Of a stretch of 64,000 nt of DNA, positions 51,459-62,010 are shown piece by piece. The position numbers were made by a program, and so were the translations under genes. The notes under the pieces were generated by a model. The model had not been told where the DNA came from, did no database searches, and worked only from the letters and a program-made list of their open reading frames with translations. Every line of letters begins with the position of its first letter. Position 1 is the stretch's first letter. This DNA comes from Rossellomorea sp. y25. GTDB taxonomy: Bacteria > Bacillota > Bacilli > Bacillales > Bacillaceae_B. Location of the stretch: positions 3,418,501 through 3,482,500 of the forward strand of contig NZ_CP145886.1 of assembly GCF_038049935.1 (NCBI RefSeq), read 5' to 3'.

Positions 51459-54400
51459 TTAAGATAACCTTCTCCATTCCCCTACTGCACTGTACAGAAC
51501 GGGTATGAAGACAAGGGTGAGCAGTGTGCTGGTGGTCAGTCCGCCAATGACTGTGATAGCCAGTCCTTTTGATATCACACCTGAAGAGGATGTGGATAAA
51601 GCCAGTGGGACGAGTGCCAGGATCGTAGCTAGAGCCGTCATCAGAATAGGACGGAAGCGGGTGGTACAGGCTTCAATCACTGCATGCTCTAAGGCCATTC
51701 CGCTAATGCGATTGGCTTCTACGCGGTCCAGCATGACTACCGCATTGGTGACGACGATCCCGATTAGCATCAGCATCCCGATCATTCCACTCATGGATAG
51801 GGTTTCACCTGTGATCAGGAGAGCCCCTAGAGAGCCGATTGGGACAAATATCAATGATGAAAGGATCACAAATGGGGTGATGACTCCCCCGTATGTGATG
51901 GTTAGCGTTAAGAACACCAGTCCTATGGCAATCATCATGGCCTGACCAAGGTCACGGAAGCCTTCTGTCATCATGTCTTGTCCGCCACCGACTTCCCATG
52001 CGACTTCTTCTGAGATGGGGAGTGAGGCCACATCTTTTTCTACTTGTTCCGTTACGTCTCCAACTTCCTCACTGACACTTTCTGCTGATAATGTGTAGGC
52101 AAGTTTGCCGTCTTTATGCTGAATACTTGCTGGAATGAACTGTTCCTCAATCGTTGCGAGTTCGATTAAAGGTTTTGGTCCCTGCGGTGTGAGGATCTCC
52201 GTATTTTCCAGTTCTTCTTTGTCACGGATGAGCTCGTTGTATGTTACCACTACCTCGAGCTCTTTGCTGTCAACCTCCATCACACCCGCTGACAGTTCAT
52301 TCATTTTTTCCTTTAGCTGCTGGTGAATACTATATTGATTGACGCCTAGTTCAACGGCTTCATCTGTTAATTCCAATTTGTATTTCGTTTGAAGCTTTTG
52401 TGCAGAGCTGGACACATCTGTTAATTGGTCATTTTCACGTAAGGCACCTCCTACTTGATCGGCAGCATCGAGGAGAGCCTCTACATTCTCACCGTAGAGG
52501 GTGATATCAATCGTCTTTCCAGATGGAGGTCCTTCCTGCTGTACCTCTTGCATGCGAACGGTGCTGTCATTGTATGATGCTGATACCAGTTCGGTTATTT
52601 CTTCTTCCAGGGCTTTTCGTTCTGTTGTTACGGTGTACCCATCTTGTAATTGAATAAAGAAGGTGGCTTTATAATCAGCCGATGCTTTTTGCTTTAATTG
52701 ATTCGTGTTATTGACGGATCCGACAGAGCCTTGAACGTACTCTACGGACGCTTCTTTCATGAGCATGTCTTCTATTTCTTTTGCAAGCCTATTGGTTTCT
52801 TCAAGTGTTGCGGACACTGGAAGTTCAATGTCTGCCTCTACTGCACTTGCTGGACCACTTGGCAGAAAGGACTTGCCGATGAAAGCGACCATGAAGAGGG
52901 CTCCGGCCAATAATACTGCTGCACTTACCATGACCATCTTTTTATGGTTCAGGGAACCCTTTAATAACCGGTGGTATGCCTTTTGAATCCATCCCTGCTT
53001 CTCTTCATGGCCTCCTTCTTTTAAAAGCGCCAAAGCCAAAACAGGGATGAGGATGAATGCTACAAGCAGGGAAAGAACAATGGATGTCACCACGGCAATC
53101 GAGAACGGTTTAAAAAACTCTCCTACAATTCCCCCTACAAAAGCCAAGGGGAGAAACACTACAACGGTGGCCACCGTAGACGACGTGACCGCTCCGATGA
53201 CTTCTTTGGTAGCATTTAGAATGAGCTCCCGTTTTGACACATCTTTTTTCTTATGCATCCATTGGAACATGTTCTCGATGACGACAATACTATCGTCGAC
53301 AATCCGGCCGATGGCCACTGCCATCCCGCCAAGTGTCATGATGTTTAAGGAGTATCCCAAATAGTCAAGAACGGCAATGGTCCCTAATATTGAAATCGGT
53401 AATGATAGTATGGCAATGAACGTGGCCCGGAAATTTCTTAAAAACAACAAGATGATCATGATCGTAAATAAGGCACCGAATCCGCCTTCCTTTAATAGGG
53501 AGTTGACGGATTTCTCTACCTCTTTCCCTTGATCAGTGATGGCATATACTTCATAGTCATAGGAATCATTGAAGTCTTCCACCTCTTCTTTTAAAAGCTC
53601 AACCACCTCTGCCGTATTCGCATCCTGTGTTTTCGTTACATTTAACAAAAGTGCCGGTTTTCCATTATAGCGGGTGATGCTGTTCTGTTCGTCAACTTCT
53701 TTGATTTCAGCCACATCACTTAAGGAAATGAACGTTGACTGCTGAGGCTGGGAGGGAGTTGAAGCCTTTCCATTGGGCTGGTTCCCTTGTTGAGGGACAG
53801 GGATTTGGATCTTCTTCATCTCTTCAACGCTGGAAATGTCCTCTTCTATACTAACCGGGATCTGCCCTTCTTCATCCAGACTTCCAAGCGGCATCACGTG
53901 ATTTTTCTCGTTCAACACATTGATGATGCTTGTCACGGTTACCCCTTTCTCAGCTGCTTTTTCTTCGTCTACTTCTACGACCAGCTTGGTTGTGGATGTT
54001 CCTGAGACTGTTACGTCACTCACACCTGCAATGGTTTGAAGCTGTGGTGCAAGACTATCCGTAACATCATCTTGTAACGCTGTTAATTCATCATCTGCAA
54101 AGGCAATCTGATAGATAGGCTTTGCACTGGCTGATAACCGTTTATACGTAAGAGTGGCATCTTCAGGCAGCGAAAGCTTACTGATGGCTGATTGAATGTC
54201 ACGTTCCCGTTCATCCATGTCTTCATCAAAGTCATAGCTTACTTGAATCATGGCACTGTTTGCCCCTGTTGTACTCGTTAATTCTTCATATGGGGCCAGT
54301 TGTTCAACCGCTTCCTCGATTGGCAGTGTGATATCCTGCTCCACTTCTTCCGAGGAATGGTTCGGATAACCCACCTGTATCATAAGGGTTGGAACCTCCA

Positions 54401-54521
54401 CGTCAGGGTAGGTTTCCAACTTAATCGTATTTGTTGATAGTAAACCAGCTGCTACCACCAGGATCGTTAACACAAGGATGGCAACACTATTTTTCAAGCT
54501 GAAATCAATCCATTTTTTCAT
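51459..54521 (-). CDS. RND-family efflux permease (SwrC/YerP-like)
   Basis: About 1,020 residues with the RND plan: one transmembrane helix near the start, a large outer domain, helices 2-6, a second outer domain and helices 8-12. Typical are NHSSEEVEQDITLPIEEAVEQL, GGMAVAIGRIVDDSIVVIENM (proton-relay Asp residues in helix 4), and GMLMLIGIVVTNAVVMLD. In Gram-positive bacteria such pumps export surfactin-like lipopeptides, bile salts or fatty acids. It lies behind the response regulator and kinase genes but is separated from them by a terminator. Start: either ATG 54521 (11 bases after AAAGGGG) or ATG 54530 (too close to it). Confidence 0.9.
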   Translation of the reverse strand: MKKWIDFSLKNSVAILVLTILVVAAGLLSTNTIKLETYPDVEVPTLMIQVGYPNHSSEEVEQDITLPIEEAVEQLAPYEELTSTTGANSAMIQVSYDFDEDMDERERDIQSAISKLSLPEDATLTYKRLSASAKPIYQIAFADDELTALQDDVTDSLAPQLQTIAGVSDVTVSGTSTTKLVVEVDEEKAAEKGVTVTSIINVLNEKNHVMPLGSLDEEGQIPVSIEEDISSVEEMKKIQIPVPQQGNQPNGKASTPSQPQQSTFISLSDVAEIKEVDEQNSITRYNGKPALLLNVTKTQDANTAEVVELLKEEVEDFNDSYDYEVYAITDQGKEVEKSVNSLLKEGGFGALFTIMIILLFLRNFRATFIAILSLPISILGTIAVLDYLGYSLNIMTLGGMAVAIGRIVDDSIVVIENMFQWMHKKKDVSKRELILNATKEVIGAVTSSTVATVVVFLPLAFVGGIVGEFFKPFSIAVVTSIVLSLLVAFILIPVLALALLKEGGHEEKQGWIQKAYHRLLKGSLNHKKMVMVSAAVLLAGALFMVAFIGKSFLPSGPASAVEADIELPVSATLEETNRLAKEIEDMLMKEASVEYVQGSVGSVNNTNQLKQKASADYKATFFIQLQDGYTVTTERKALEEEITELVSASYNDSTVRMQEVQQEGPPSGKTIDITLYGENVEALLDAADQVGGALRENDQLTDVSSSAQKLQTKYKLELTDEAVELGVNQYSIHQQLKEKMNELSAGVMEVDSKELEVVVTYNELIRDKEELENTEILTPQGPKPLIELATIEEQFIPASIQHKDGKLAYTLSAESVSEEVGDVTEQVEKDVASLPISEEVAWEVGGGQDMMTEGFRDLGQAMMIAIGLVFLTLTITYGGVITPFVILSSLIFVPIGSLGALLITGETLSMSGMIGMLMLIGIVVTNAVVMLDRVEANRISGMALEHAVIEACTTRFRPILMTALATILALVPLALSTSSSGVISKGLAITVIGGLTTSTLLTLVFIPVLYSAVGEWRRLS

Positions 54522-54594
54522 CTTCCGCATGTCCCCTTTCGATTATGATTTCACTATAAAAGAGAAATGTGCCCTGAATATGACCAAGAAACAT

Positions 54595-54627
54595 AAAAAA
54601 AAGGCAGACTCTATAGAAGAGTTTGCC
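54595..54627 (-). terminator. Terminator between kinase and RND genes
   Basis: GGCAAACTCTTCTATAGAGTCTGCC on the minus strand, followed by eight T. The pump gene is thus either read by leak-through or has its own promoter in the 70-base gap. Confidence 0.8.
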
Positions 54628-54628
54628 G

Positions 54629-55978
54629 TTATTTCGGGAGAACGATATGAATAGAAGTTCCTGCTCCAACTTCACTTTCAATGGAGATTTCACCTTCATG
54701 AAGGTCAATGATTTTCTTGACAATGGCCAGCCCTAATCCACTGCCCTGTCCTGAAGGGACCCTTGCTTTGTCCACCTTGTAAAACCGGTCAAAAATAGAC
54801 GGAAGATCCTTTTCAGGAATCCCCATCCCCGTGTCCGAAAAAACAACGTGGATTTTGTTTTGCATCTCCCTTACCACTACTTTAATTTCGCCACAGAGAT
54901 TGGAATATTTGATACTGTTGGTTAGTAAATTATGCCATACCTGCTCTAATTGCAATCGGTCTGCTGTGATCTCTGCTTTTTCAACCTTCTCTAAATCCAA
55001 CTCAAGTTTTTTTTCAAGCCATTGGGGCTGATGGCTTAAAAAAACGTGCCTGATTTGTTGATCGAGGCGAAAGGTTTCTTTCTCCAGTAATGAATCCTTA
55101 TTTTCCAACACGGACAGTTTTAATAAGTTCTCACTCAGCTTTGCAAGTCGTTCACTTTCTTTTTGAATAATAGTTAAGTAATGATCCCGCTGTTCTTTTG
55201 AAAACTCATTTTCCTTTATCGCAACAGCAAATCCCCTGATTGATGTCAAAGGTGATTGTAAGTCATGTGAAACATTGGATATAAATTCTTTTCGCATCGT
55301 TTCCAGTTTCATCAGTTCCGTAGTCATTTTGTTAAAGCTTCTGACCAATTCGCCGATTTCATCTTTTTGCTTAATGGAATTAATTTGCTTGAAGTCACCT
55401 TTTGCGATTTTGGTTGTCAACGCGGTCAGCTTTTTGATTGGATTGACTAATAGGTAAGCTGCCAGTAAATAAAGTAAGCTGCCAATCATCAACACATACA
55501 GTAATACGGTAATCAGAGCCTCTTTAATAACATCAATGCGATCCATGATTCTTGGCTTGAGAAAGAGCGCATATCTCGTTCCCTCCACTTGAAATGGCAA
55601 ACCGATTGTCACTTTCTTTAACAACCTTTTTTCCGTGGATTTCACTCGATACACGCCTCCATTCAGCACTTTCCGGACGTCAGAAGGGGCTGCCAATGGT
55701 TCATCCGTATGTTTTCCAAACACCTTCACTTCTCCATCTTCTGAATAGAGGGCTATCGTCATGGCTGGTATACCCGCTAAATAGCTTTCAAGGTTCTCTT
55801 GTCCCATCGTTTTCTGTAACTGAATGATCCCCTTGCCAGCCTGGATCATTTCTTCCTCCAACTCATTTAACACACGTTCTTGATAATAGCTGAAAGTGAT
55901 AAAGAAAGCGGCTGTCAAACTTATTCCTACAACCAAAATGAATGTGACTACAACGCGGACATATAACGTGTTAAACAT
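54629..55978 (-). CDS. Sensor histidine kinase of the efflux locus
   Basis: A 449-residue membrane kinase: helix 1 at residues 9-29, outer sensor domain of about 125 residues, helix 2 at about 152-174, HAMP (VNPIKKLTALTTKIAKGDF), H-box FISNVSHDLQSPLTS, N-box NLLTNSIKYS, and G-boxes DTGMGIP and GSGLGLAIV. All catalytic boxes are intact. The start overlaps the end of the regulator gene by 8 bases. Its resemblance in plan to HssS-type sensors is noted, but the signal is unknown. Confidence 0.92.
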   Translation of the reverse strand: MFNTLYVRVVVTFILVVGISLTAAFFITFSYYQERVLNELEEEMIQAGKGIIQLQKTMGQENLESYLAGIPAMTIALYSEDGEVKVFGKHTDEPLAAPSDVRKVLNGGVYRVKSTEKRLLKKVTIGLPFQVEGTRYALFLKPRIMDRIDVIKEALITVLLYVLMIGSLLYLLAAYLLVNPIKKLTALTTKIAKGDFKQINSIKQKDEIGELVRSFNKMTTELMKLETMRKEFISNVSHDLQSPLTSIRGFAVAIKENEFSKEQRDHYLTIIQKESERLAKLSENLLKLSVLENKDSLLEKETFRLDQQIRHVFLSHQPQWLEKKLELDLEKVEKAEITADRLQLEQVWHNLLTNSIKYSNLCGEIKVVVREMQNKIHVVFSDTGMGIPEKDLPSIFDRFYKVDKARVPSGQGSGLGLAIVKKIIDLHEGEISIESEVGAGTSIHIVLPK

Positions 55979-56648
55979 CCTTCGATACCTCTAAACGATA
56001 GCCCAGTCCCCTGATTGTCACGATATCAAATGCCGTTTGTTGATTTAATTTTTTTCTTATTTTCTTAATATGTGAATCGACGGTTCGATCAAAGCCTTCA
56101 AAATCACTTCCCCAAACTTCTTCTATTAACTGGTCTCTTGAGAACACTTGACCAGGATGACTGGCCAGTTTGTACAGGAGTTGAAACTCTTTTAACGGAA
56201 AAAGGACAGGCTCATGATTAACGGTCACTTCCATACGGTTCGCATCAATGATGACATTTCCAATGGTTACTCTATCTGCCGTATTGATTTTGTATCTCCT
56301 CAACAGCGCTTTAACCCGCATCATTAACTCATGTGCATCAAATGGCTTGACAATATAATCATCCGTCCCTTGCTGAAAGCCTTTTACTTTATCTTCGCTC
56401 TCACCCTTAGCCGTAACCATTAAAATCGGCAGGTCATATAACTCCCTTATTTCCTTACAAAGCTCCCAGCCGTTTTTATTTGGCATCATCACATCAATGA
56501 TACATAAATGAATGGTGCGCTCAGATAAAAGATTCGCAGCTTCTACACCATCGGTTGCTTCTACAACTGTATATCCCTCTTTTTTCAAATAGATCCCGAT
56601 CAATTCCCTAATGAAATGATCATCATCTGCTACTAAAATGGTGGCCAA
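55971..56648 (-). CDS. OmpR-family response regulator of the efflux locus
   Basis: A 225-residue two-domain regulator. The receiver has the acidic pair DDD at residues 8-10, phospho-acceptor D52 in CIIDVMMP, T in VTAKG and K in VKPFD. The OmpR-type DNA-binding domain covers 130-220, with PLKEFQLLYKLASHPGQVFSRDQLIEEVWG and RTVDSHIKKIRKKL. The block FPLKEFQLLYKLASHPGQVF is like HssR. It most likely controls the RND pump gene downstream. Confidence 0.92.
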   Translation of the reverse strand: MATILVADDDHFIRELIGIYLKKEGYTVVEATDGVEAANLLSERTIHLCIIDVMMPNKNGWELCKEIRELYDLPILMVTAKGESEDKVKGFQQGTDDYIVKPFDAHELMMRVKALLRRYKINTADRVTIGNVIIDANRMEVTVNHEPVLFPLKEFQLLYKLASHPGQVFSRDQLIEEVWGSDFEGFDRTVDSHIKKIRKKLNQQTAFDIVTIRGLGYRLEVSKDV

Positions 56649-57002
56649 GATAACACCTCATTCTGAAAAAGTATCTTTATGTACAACCAGGAGTAAGAAA
56701 TTTTATATCGATAGTCACCATTATAGTATAGGTGATGAAATAAAAATAATATCACTGCATATTCTTCATTTGCTTTATTGCGCACTCAACACAATGTCTG
56801 ATTCATCTGCATGAGGAACGTTTTCCTGAATACAATAGAAGTTTTTATTATGTTTATGGTACATCGGAAATGTGACGTGAGTATGACCCACTAGATCTAA
56901 ATGTAGTTGTTTCATTGCGCAGGAAGATCTACAATGTCTGCTCAAAATCGTGTAGCGAGGGTTTGACCCCAAAATCTTCAAATGAAGAACTGCCACTGAT
57001 TT
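56649..57002. other. Gap with a possible remnant ORF
   Basis: A minus-strand frame of about 46 codons ending at 56775 (AMKQLHLDLVGHTHVTFPMYHKHNKNFY) has protein-like content but no ribosome site. A family-B-like half (GAGGGTTTGACCCC) lies at about 56957-56970. Nothing else supported. Confidence 0.35.
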
Positions 57003-57098
57003 TTAATCATCGGGATTGTCTGGTGGAATGTCAATGTATGAAACAGCCCAGTAATCATTCTCATCGTAAATTCCTCCAGGCGTTTTCGTATGTATCAT
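57003..57098 (-). CDS. Small protein of 31 residues
   Basis: ATG at 57096-57098 with a very strong AGGAGGGG site seven bases upstream. The peptide is acidic and aromatic (IHTKTPGGIYDENDYWAVSY, then a tail of Pro and Asp). No membrane segment. No family recognised. The good ribosome site and stop within a compact frame favour a true small gene, but conservation cannot be tested here. Confidence 0.45.
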   Translation of the reverse strand: MIHTKTPGGIYDENDYWAVSYIDIPPDNPDD

Positions 57099-57244
57099 CA
57101 AAATCCCCTCCTCAAAAAAATTATTAATGCAATACCAGTTTTTCATTCTACCTGCATTATTATAAATTCCTGAGTTGTTCATCTTTTTGCATCAAATCCG
57201 ATAGATAAATATCTATTTGGTTGCGAACCTGATTACAATTGATG

Positions 57245-57268
57245 CCACGTACCAAGGGTCTAACTCCA
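57245..57268. repeat. Family B right-half remnant
   Basis: CCACGTACCAAGGGTCTAACTCC matches the right half of family B; left half missing. Confidence 0.4.
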
Positions 57269-57280
57269 TTATCCAAAAGA

Positions 57281-57318
57281 AAAAGCCCCTTCCGCACAAA
57301 CACACGAAAGGGGCTTCC
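57281..57318 (-). terminator. Terminator of the rbs operon
   Basis: AAGCCCCTT pairs with AAGGGGCTT around a 16-base loop; the minus strand runs on into TTTC TTTT. Confidence 0.8.
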
Positions 57319-57326
57319 CACCTAGT

Positions 57327-58265
57327 TTATTCTTCTAATGCCTCTATATTCTCCTCCGTCACCAACTTCAACGGAACCGGAATCTTCTTGTCTACCTTCT
57401 TCCCTGACAACACATCAGCCCCAGCCTGAACGGCCAACGAACCAATCTTCTCAGGCTGCTGAGCCACAGTCGCAGACAGATTACCATTCCGAATGCTAGT
57501 CATCGCATCTTCATTTCCATCAAATCCAACGACTAATACATCACGACCAGAACTCTGGATCGCCTGCAGTGCTCCCAATGCCATTTCATCGTTATGAGCG
57601 AACACCGCTTTGATATCTGGATTCCCCTGGATCAGGTTCTCCATTGTATTCAATCCTTCTGTACGATCAAAGTTGGCAGTCTGCTTGGCCACAACATCCA
57701 GCTTTTCATCCGCGATGTTGTGGAACCCGGCTCCCCGCTCACGTGTGGCGGATGCTCCAGGGACACCTTCAAGTTCTGCAACTTTGGCTCCTTCACCAAG
57801 TTGTTCGACGAGGTATTCTCCGGCCATTTCGCCGCCTTTTTCGTTATCCGAACTGACGAGTGTGGCGACGTCTCCTTTTTCCGCTGAGCGGTCAAGGGTG
57901 ACTACGGGAATACCCAGGCTGTTAGCGGACTGGACGGCAGTGGAGATGGCCGCTGAGTCCGTTGGGTTGATGAGTAAGACGTTGACCCCCTGCTGGATGA
58001 GGTCTTCTACGTCATTGATCTGCTTGGCAGCATCGTTTTGTGCATCGACGACAACGACTTCCATGCCTTGTTTTTTTGCTTCGTCTTCTACTCCGTTTTT
58101 CATGGAGACGAAGAATGGGTTATTTAGGGTTGAAACGGATAGTCCGATTTTGATGTCTTCAGGGTTCGAGCTTTTATTTGGCTTTGCCCATTCCGGCGGC
58201 TGCAGGGAGCAGGCGCCTAGGAATAGGAGTGACAAACTGATTAGTAGTAACCATGCTTTTTTCAT
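57327..58265 (-). CDS. rbsB: Ribose ABC transporter substrate-binding lipoprotein
   Basis: A 312-residue lipoprotein (signal LLISLSLLFLGAC, lipidated Cys at about 19). The mature part is a periplasmic-binding type 1 fold: IGLSVSTLNNPFFVSMKNG, then TLDRSA, and FAHNDEMALGALQAIQ with NDE, a ribose-binding motif. It binds ribose outside and delivers it to RbsC. Last gene of the operon, with AGGAGGG before the ATG at 58265; the longer frame lies in rbsC. A remnant of a similar gene end lies at 47.1 kb. Confidence 0.95.
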   Translation of the reverse strand: MKKAWLLLISLSLLFLGACSLQPPEWAKPNKSSNPEDIKIGLSVSTLNNPFFVSMKNGVEDEAKKQGMEVVVVDAQNDAAKQINDVEDLIQQGVNVLLINPTDSAAISTAVQSANSLGIPVVTLDRSAEKGDVATLVSSDNEKGGEMAGEYLVEQLGEGAKVAELEGVPGASATRERGAGFHNIADEKLDVVAKQTANFDRTEGLNTMENLIQGNPDIKAVFAHNDEMALGALQAIQSSGRDVLVVGFDGNEDAMTSIRNGNLSATVAQQPEKIGSLAVQAGADVLSGKKVDKKIPVPLKLVTEENIEALEE

Positions 58266-58275
58266 AGTATCCCTC

Positions 58276-59229
58276 CTACGCTGCTTTCTTTCGGTCGATG
58301 AGAACGGCGATGATGATGACGACACCCTTTACGACCATTTGGAAGAAGGATGAGACGCCGAGCAGGTTCAGACCGTTGTTTAACGTTCCGATGATGAGTG
58401 CACCGATCAGTGTTCCGACGATCAGTCCGCGTCCGCCTGACAGGCTTGTCCCGCCTAGGACGACGGCGGCAATGGCATCGAGTTCATAGGATGTACCCGC
58501 TGTCGGCTGGGCTGAATTCAGGCGTGACGTGAGGATTGCTCCTGCGAGTGCGGCCAGTAAGCCGGCCAGGGAGTAGATCATCACTTTGATGCGTGGAACT
58601 TTGATCCCTGAGATGAGGGCTGCTTTTTCATTTCCACCGATGGCATACGTTTTTCGGCCGAACGGGGTTTTATGCAGGATCACCCACAGGATCGCGAATG
58701 TCAGAATCATCGTAACGGCAGGTACTGGAATTCCAAGGAAGTATCCTCTTCCGAACAGTTGAAAGGCATAGCTGTCACCGAGTCCCGTGATTGGGTTTCC
58801 GTCTGTGTACACAAGCGTCAACCCGCGGAACATCGTCATTGTTGCAAGTGTGGCGATGAACGGCGCCATTTTTCCTTTTGTGATCAATAGTCCGTTGACC
58901 ATTCCCATCATGGCTCCAAGAATACAGCCGATCAGGATCGCAAGGATCGGGTCGATTCCCGATACCATCATCCCGGCCATCAGGGCACTGGATAAGGCGA
59001 GAATCGAGCCTACGGATAAGTCAATTCCCCCGGTCAAAATGACGAAGGTCATCCCGTAGGCAATCAGAGCGTTGATCGCAACCTGTCGTAATAGATTCAA
59101 TAAGTTCAAGGGTTCTAGAAAACTAGGGTTGATGATGGATACGGTCGCAATCAGCACAAACAGTCCGAGAAGTGGACCGAGCTTTTGCATCAGATTGCCG
59201 ACGTGATTCGTTTTGAGTGCGTTATTCAT
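58276..59229 (-). CDS. rbsC: Ribose ABC transporter permease
   Basis: A 317-residue membrane protein with about ten helices, of the sugar permease (BPD_transp_2) family. Typical are [28 protein letters not shown] and the coupling loop [17 protein letters not shown]. It forms the membrane channel of the ribose importer with RbsA on the inside. It overlaps the rbsA end by 8 bases and has AGGAGGT before its ATG. Confidence 0.96.
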   Translation of the reverse strand: MNNALKTNHVGNLMQKLGPLLGLFVLIATVSIINPSFLEPLNLLNLLRQVAINALIAYGMTFVILTGGIDLSVGSILALSSALMAGMMVSGIDPILAILIGCILGAMMGMVNGLLITKGKMAPFIATLATMTMFRGLTLVYTDGNPITGLGDSYAFQLFGRGYFLGIPVPAVTMILTFAILWVILHKTPFGRKTYAIGGNEKAALISGIKVPRIKVMIYSLAGLLAALAGAILTSRLNSAQPTAGTSYELDAIAAVVLGGTSLSGGRGLIVGTLIGALIIGTLNNGLNLLGVSSFFQMVVKGVVIIIAVLIDRKKAA

Positions 59230-60712
59230 GTGCGTGACCTCCTGTCGCCAATGTCATGATTCTTTCCTGTGTGGCATCTTCCTTTGATAGCTCTCCTGCG
59301 ATGGTCCCTTCATGGACGACGAGGATGCGGTCGCTCATTCCGAGTACCTCTGGCAGTTCGGATGATACCATTACGATCGCGACACCCCGGTCGGTGAGCT
59401 CGTTCATCAGTTGATAGATTTCCCGTTTTGCTCCGACATCGACTCCCCTTGTCGGTTCGTCGAGAATGAGCACTTTCGGACCGATTCCGATCCATTTGGC
59501 GATGACAACTTTCTGCTGGTTCCCGCCGGAAAGGTTCTTTGCGTGAGTCCGGGCTGATTCAGTTTTGATCGTCAGCCGTTTGATGAGCATTTCCACAAAG
59601 TCCTGTTCGCTTTTATCGTTGATCAAGCCTTTTTTCGTGAAGCTGTAGAGACTTGGAAGAGCGATATTATCCTTCAGGGAAAAGTCGAGGACGAGTCCTT
59701 CATCCTTCCGATCCTCGGTGATGAAACCAAGACCGAGTTTTACCGCCTGATCAGGTGTTTTAATGGTGACCGGTTTACCGTTTACGATTATCTCGCCTTC
59801 ATAACGGCCGTCGAGTCCGAAGATAGTGCGCATGATTTCCGTTCGGCCTGCTCCCATCAATCCTGACATACCGACGATTTCTCCTGAACGGACTTCAAAG
59901 CTTACTTTTTCAAACAGTCCCTTCTTAGTCAGGTTCCGTACTTCAAGCATCGTTTCGCCTGGCTTTGGATCCCGTGCCGGGAAGCGGTCGGTCAGTTCAC
60001 GTCCAACCATTTTCTTCACGACCTCATCGAAATTCGTCTTGGGGATTGGCGTTGTATCCACCGTGCGTCCGTCTCGCATGACCGTGATGGTGTCACAAAT
60101 CGTGAAGATCTCTTCCATCCGGTGGGAGATGTACACAATTGATACGCCGGCTTTCTTTAGGGAACGGATGACGGTGAAGAGCGTCTCGATTTCCCGGTCC
60201 GTCAAGGCCGCCGTCGGCTCGTCCATGATGATGACTTTTGCATCCGTCATGAGGGCTTTGGCGATTTCGATCATTTGCTGCTGCCCGACCGAGCACTGTC
60301 CCGCTTCTTTTGTGAGAGGGATGGAAATGTTCAGCTTTTCAAACTGTTCATTCGCAACCGCTTTCATTTTTCTCGTATTGATGAGACCGAATTGTGTAAC
60401 CGGTTCCTTATTGATGAAAAGATTCTCAAGGACGGTCATCTCCGGCCAGACGTTCAGTTCCTGATGGATGAAGGCAACGCCGAATTCCTCGGCCTGCTTC
60501 GGATTATCGAACGTCATGTCCTTCCCGTCGATGGTGATCGTTCCCTGATCCTTCTTGTGAAGACCCGTCAGGATGTTCATCAGGGTCGACTTTCCGGCAC
60601 CGTTTTCCCCCATCAGGGCATGAACTTCTCCGTCCCCGATCTCGATGTCGACGCCTTCAAGGACCTTGTTCGTCCCAAATGCTTTATGGATATTCTTCAT
60701 GCTGATCTGCAT
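59222..60712 (-). CDS. rbsA: Ribose ABC transporter ATPase (duplicated)
   Basis: A 496-residue protein with two ABC domains in tandem. The first has Walker [10 protein letters not shown], signature VGQQQM and Walker [12 protein letters not shown]; the second lacks a classic Walker A ([10 protein letters not shown]) but has LSGGNQQK and [11 protein letters not shown], as is usual for sugar-type double ATPases. It powers ribose import. AAGGGGG lies seven bases before the ATG. It follows rbsD by 18 bases. Confidence 0.96.
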   Translation of the reverse strand: MQISMKNIHKAFGTNKVLEGVDIEIGDGEVHALMGENGAGKSTLMNILTGLHKKDQGTITIDGKDMTFDNPKQAEEFGVAFIHQELNVWPEMTVLENLFINKEPVTQFGLINTRKMKAVANEQFEKLNISIPLTKEAGQCSVGQQQMIEIAKALMTDAKVIIMDEPTAALTDREIETLFTVIRSLKKAGVSIVYISHRMEEIFTICDTITVMRDGRTVDTTPIPKTNFDEVVKKMVGRELTDRFPARDPKPGETMLEVRNLTKKGLFEKVSFEVRSGEIVGMSGLMGAGRTEIMRTIFGLDGRYEGEIIVNGKPVTIKTPDQAVKLGLGFITEDRKDEGLVLDFSLKDNIALPSLYSFTKKGLINDKSEQDFVEMLIKRLTIKTESARTHAKNLSGGNQQKVVIAKWIGIGPKVLILDEPTRGVDVGAKREIYQLMNELTDRGVAIVMVSSELPEVLGMSDRILVVHEGTIAGELSKEDATQERIMTLATGGHAHE

Positions 60713-60730
60713 GCTACTACCCCCTTTGTT

Positions 60731-61117
60731 TTAAAAAATGACTCCCGCGTGAAGGATGCAATTTGCGTATGGTGTGACTTCCCCCGTGCGGATGACGGCC
60801 TTCGCTTTATGGGTTTCTTTCTTGAAGTCTTCATGGGATACATACTGGATCCCATCAAACCATGAGGTCATCTGTTTATGGACCCCTGTATTCGTTTCCA
60901 CTTCTTCTGCAAGCGTTACGGTTTCGACGACCATTTCTTCCTTTAACAGTTCCACCACGTCAAGGAAGGACGGCTCTCCCGGTTTCAATGCCAGGTCGAT
61001 TTTCACGACGTCTGACGGAATCGGGAGACCGGCATCGGCCACGACGATCGTATCAGTGTGACCGAAATCGGCTAGTATTTTTGCAATGTGACTGTTCAAG
61101 ATGCCATGTCGTTTCAT
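60731..61117 (-). CDS. rbsD: D-ribose pyranase
   Basis: A 128-residue enzyme that speeds the change between pyranose and furanose forms of ribose. [19 protein letters not shown] holds the catalytic His of the family (H20), and the C-terminal [15 protein letters not shown] holds the Tyr-Asn pair. The ATG overlaps the rbsK stop (ATGA). Confidence 0.95.
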   Translation of the reverse strand: MKRHGILNSHIAKILADFGHTDTIVVADAGLPIPSDVVKIDLALKPGEPSFLDVVELLKEEMVVETVTLAEEVETNTGVHKQMTSWFDGIQYVSHEDFKKETHKAKAVIRTGEVTPYANCILHAGVIF

Positions 61118-62004
61118 TCTGCCAGCTTCCTTTCCACTTCATCTCTTGTCGGCATTCCGCCCTGTGCCCCGAATCCAGTCACGGAAAGGGATGCGGCGCG
61201 GTTTGCGAATCGGAGGCTTTCTTCCATTGTTTGTCCTTCAGCAACTGCCGTTCCGAATGCGGCGTTGAAGGTATCGCCTGCTCCAGTCGTATCAACGACT
61301 TCGACTTTAAAGGAAGGAACCATGATTTCCTTTGTTCCATCATGGTAGCGGACTCCGGCTGCTCCTTCGGTGATGATGACTTTGTCAGGATATTGTTTCA
61401 GTGCTTCTGACGGATTCATTCCGTTAAAGAGTACATCTGCTTCATGTTCATTCGGTGTCAGATATCTGGCTCCATCGATGACTTTTTGTGAAATCTTCCG
61501 TGCCGGAGCCGGGTTCAGTAGCAGTGGGACTTCAATCTTGTTGCACAGGTCTGCCACGTACTCAACGGTTTCCTCTGGGATTTCCTGCTGGATCATGATG
61601 AGATCGCATGTTTTGAGGAAATCTGCTGTTTTCTCGACGTACTCAGGAGTCACAAGATCATTGGCCCCTTTGACGACGACAATGCTGTTGTCCCCTTCAG
61701 CGAGGATGATATGAGCGGTTCCGGATTTCTGACCTGTAACCGGTTCCACATAGTCGGTATGAACACCGTTGCTCTTAAAGTTTTCTAAAATCTCTTGGCC
61801 GTACGGATCGTCTCCTACGCATCCGATCATGTACACGTCAGCTCCAAGCCTTGCTGCGGCAACGGCTTGGTTGGCTCCTTTTCCTCCGGGAACCGTGTCA
61901 AAGCTGTCCCCCAGTACCGTTTCCCCTGCACCTGGTCGTTTGGATGATGTCACCACCAGATCCATGGATGAACTGCCGATCACGGCAATCTTCGCTTTTT
62001 TCAT
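61114..62004 (-). CDS. rbsK: Ribokinase
   Basis: A 296-residue PfkB-family kinase that makes ribose 5-phosphate. Motifs: GSSSMDLVV near the start, [15 protein letters not shown], and the [16 protein letters not shown] anion hole with the catalytic Asp near residue 255. It follows rbsR by six bases and precedes rbsD with a four-base overlap. Confidence 0.96.
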   Translation of the reverse strand: MKKAKIAVIGSSSMDLVVTSSKRPGAGETVLGDSFDTVPGGKGANQAVAAARLGADVYMIGCVGDDPYGQEILENFKSNGVHTDYVEPVTGQKSGTAHIILAEGDNSIVVVKGANDLVTPEYVEKTADFLKTCDLIMIQQEIPEETVEYVADLCNKIEVPLLLNPAPARKISQKVIDGARYLTPNEHEADVLFNGMNPSEALKQYPDKVIITEGAAGVRYHDGTKEIMVPSFKVEVVDTTGAGDTFNAAFGTAVAEGQTMEESLRFANRAASLSVTGFGAQGGMPTRDEVERKLAE

Positions 62005-62010
62005 CTTCCT

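Noticed and set aside
51505..51945. Plus-strand frame opposite the RND pump
   Set aside because: Shadow of the pump gene; no ribosome site or recognisable protein features.
57610..58353. Long plus-strand open frame opposite rbsB
   Set aside because: It is a shadow of rbsB, with Ser/Thr-rich low-information sequence and no ribosome site.
59826..60464. Plus-strand open frames opposite rbsA
   Set aside because: Antisense shadows of a strongly conserved ABC ATPase gene, with no independent support.
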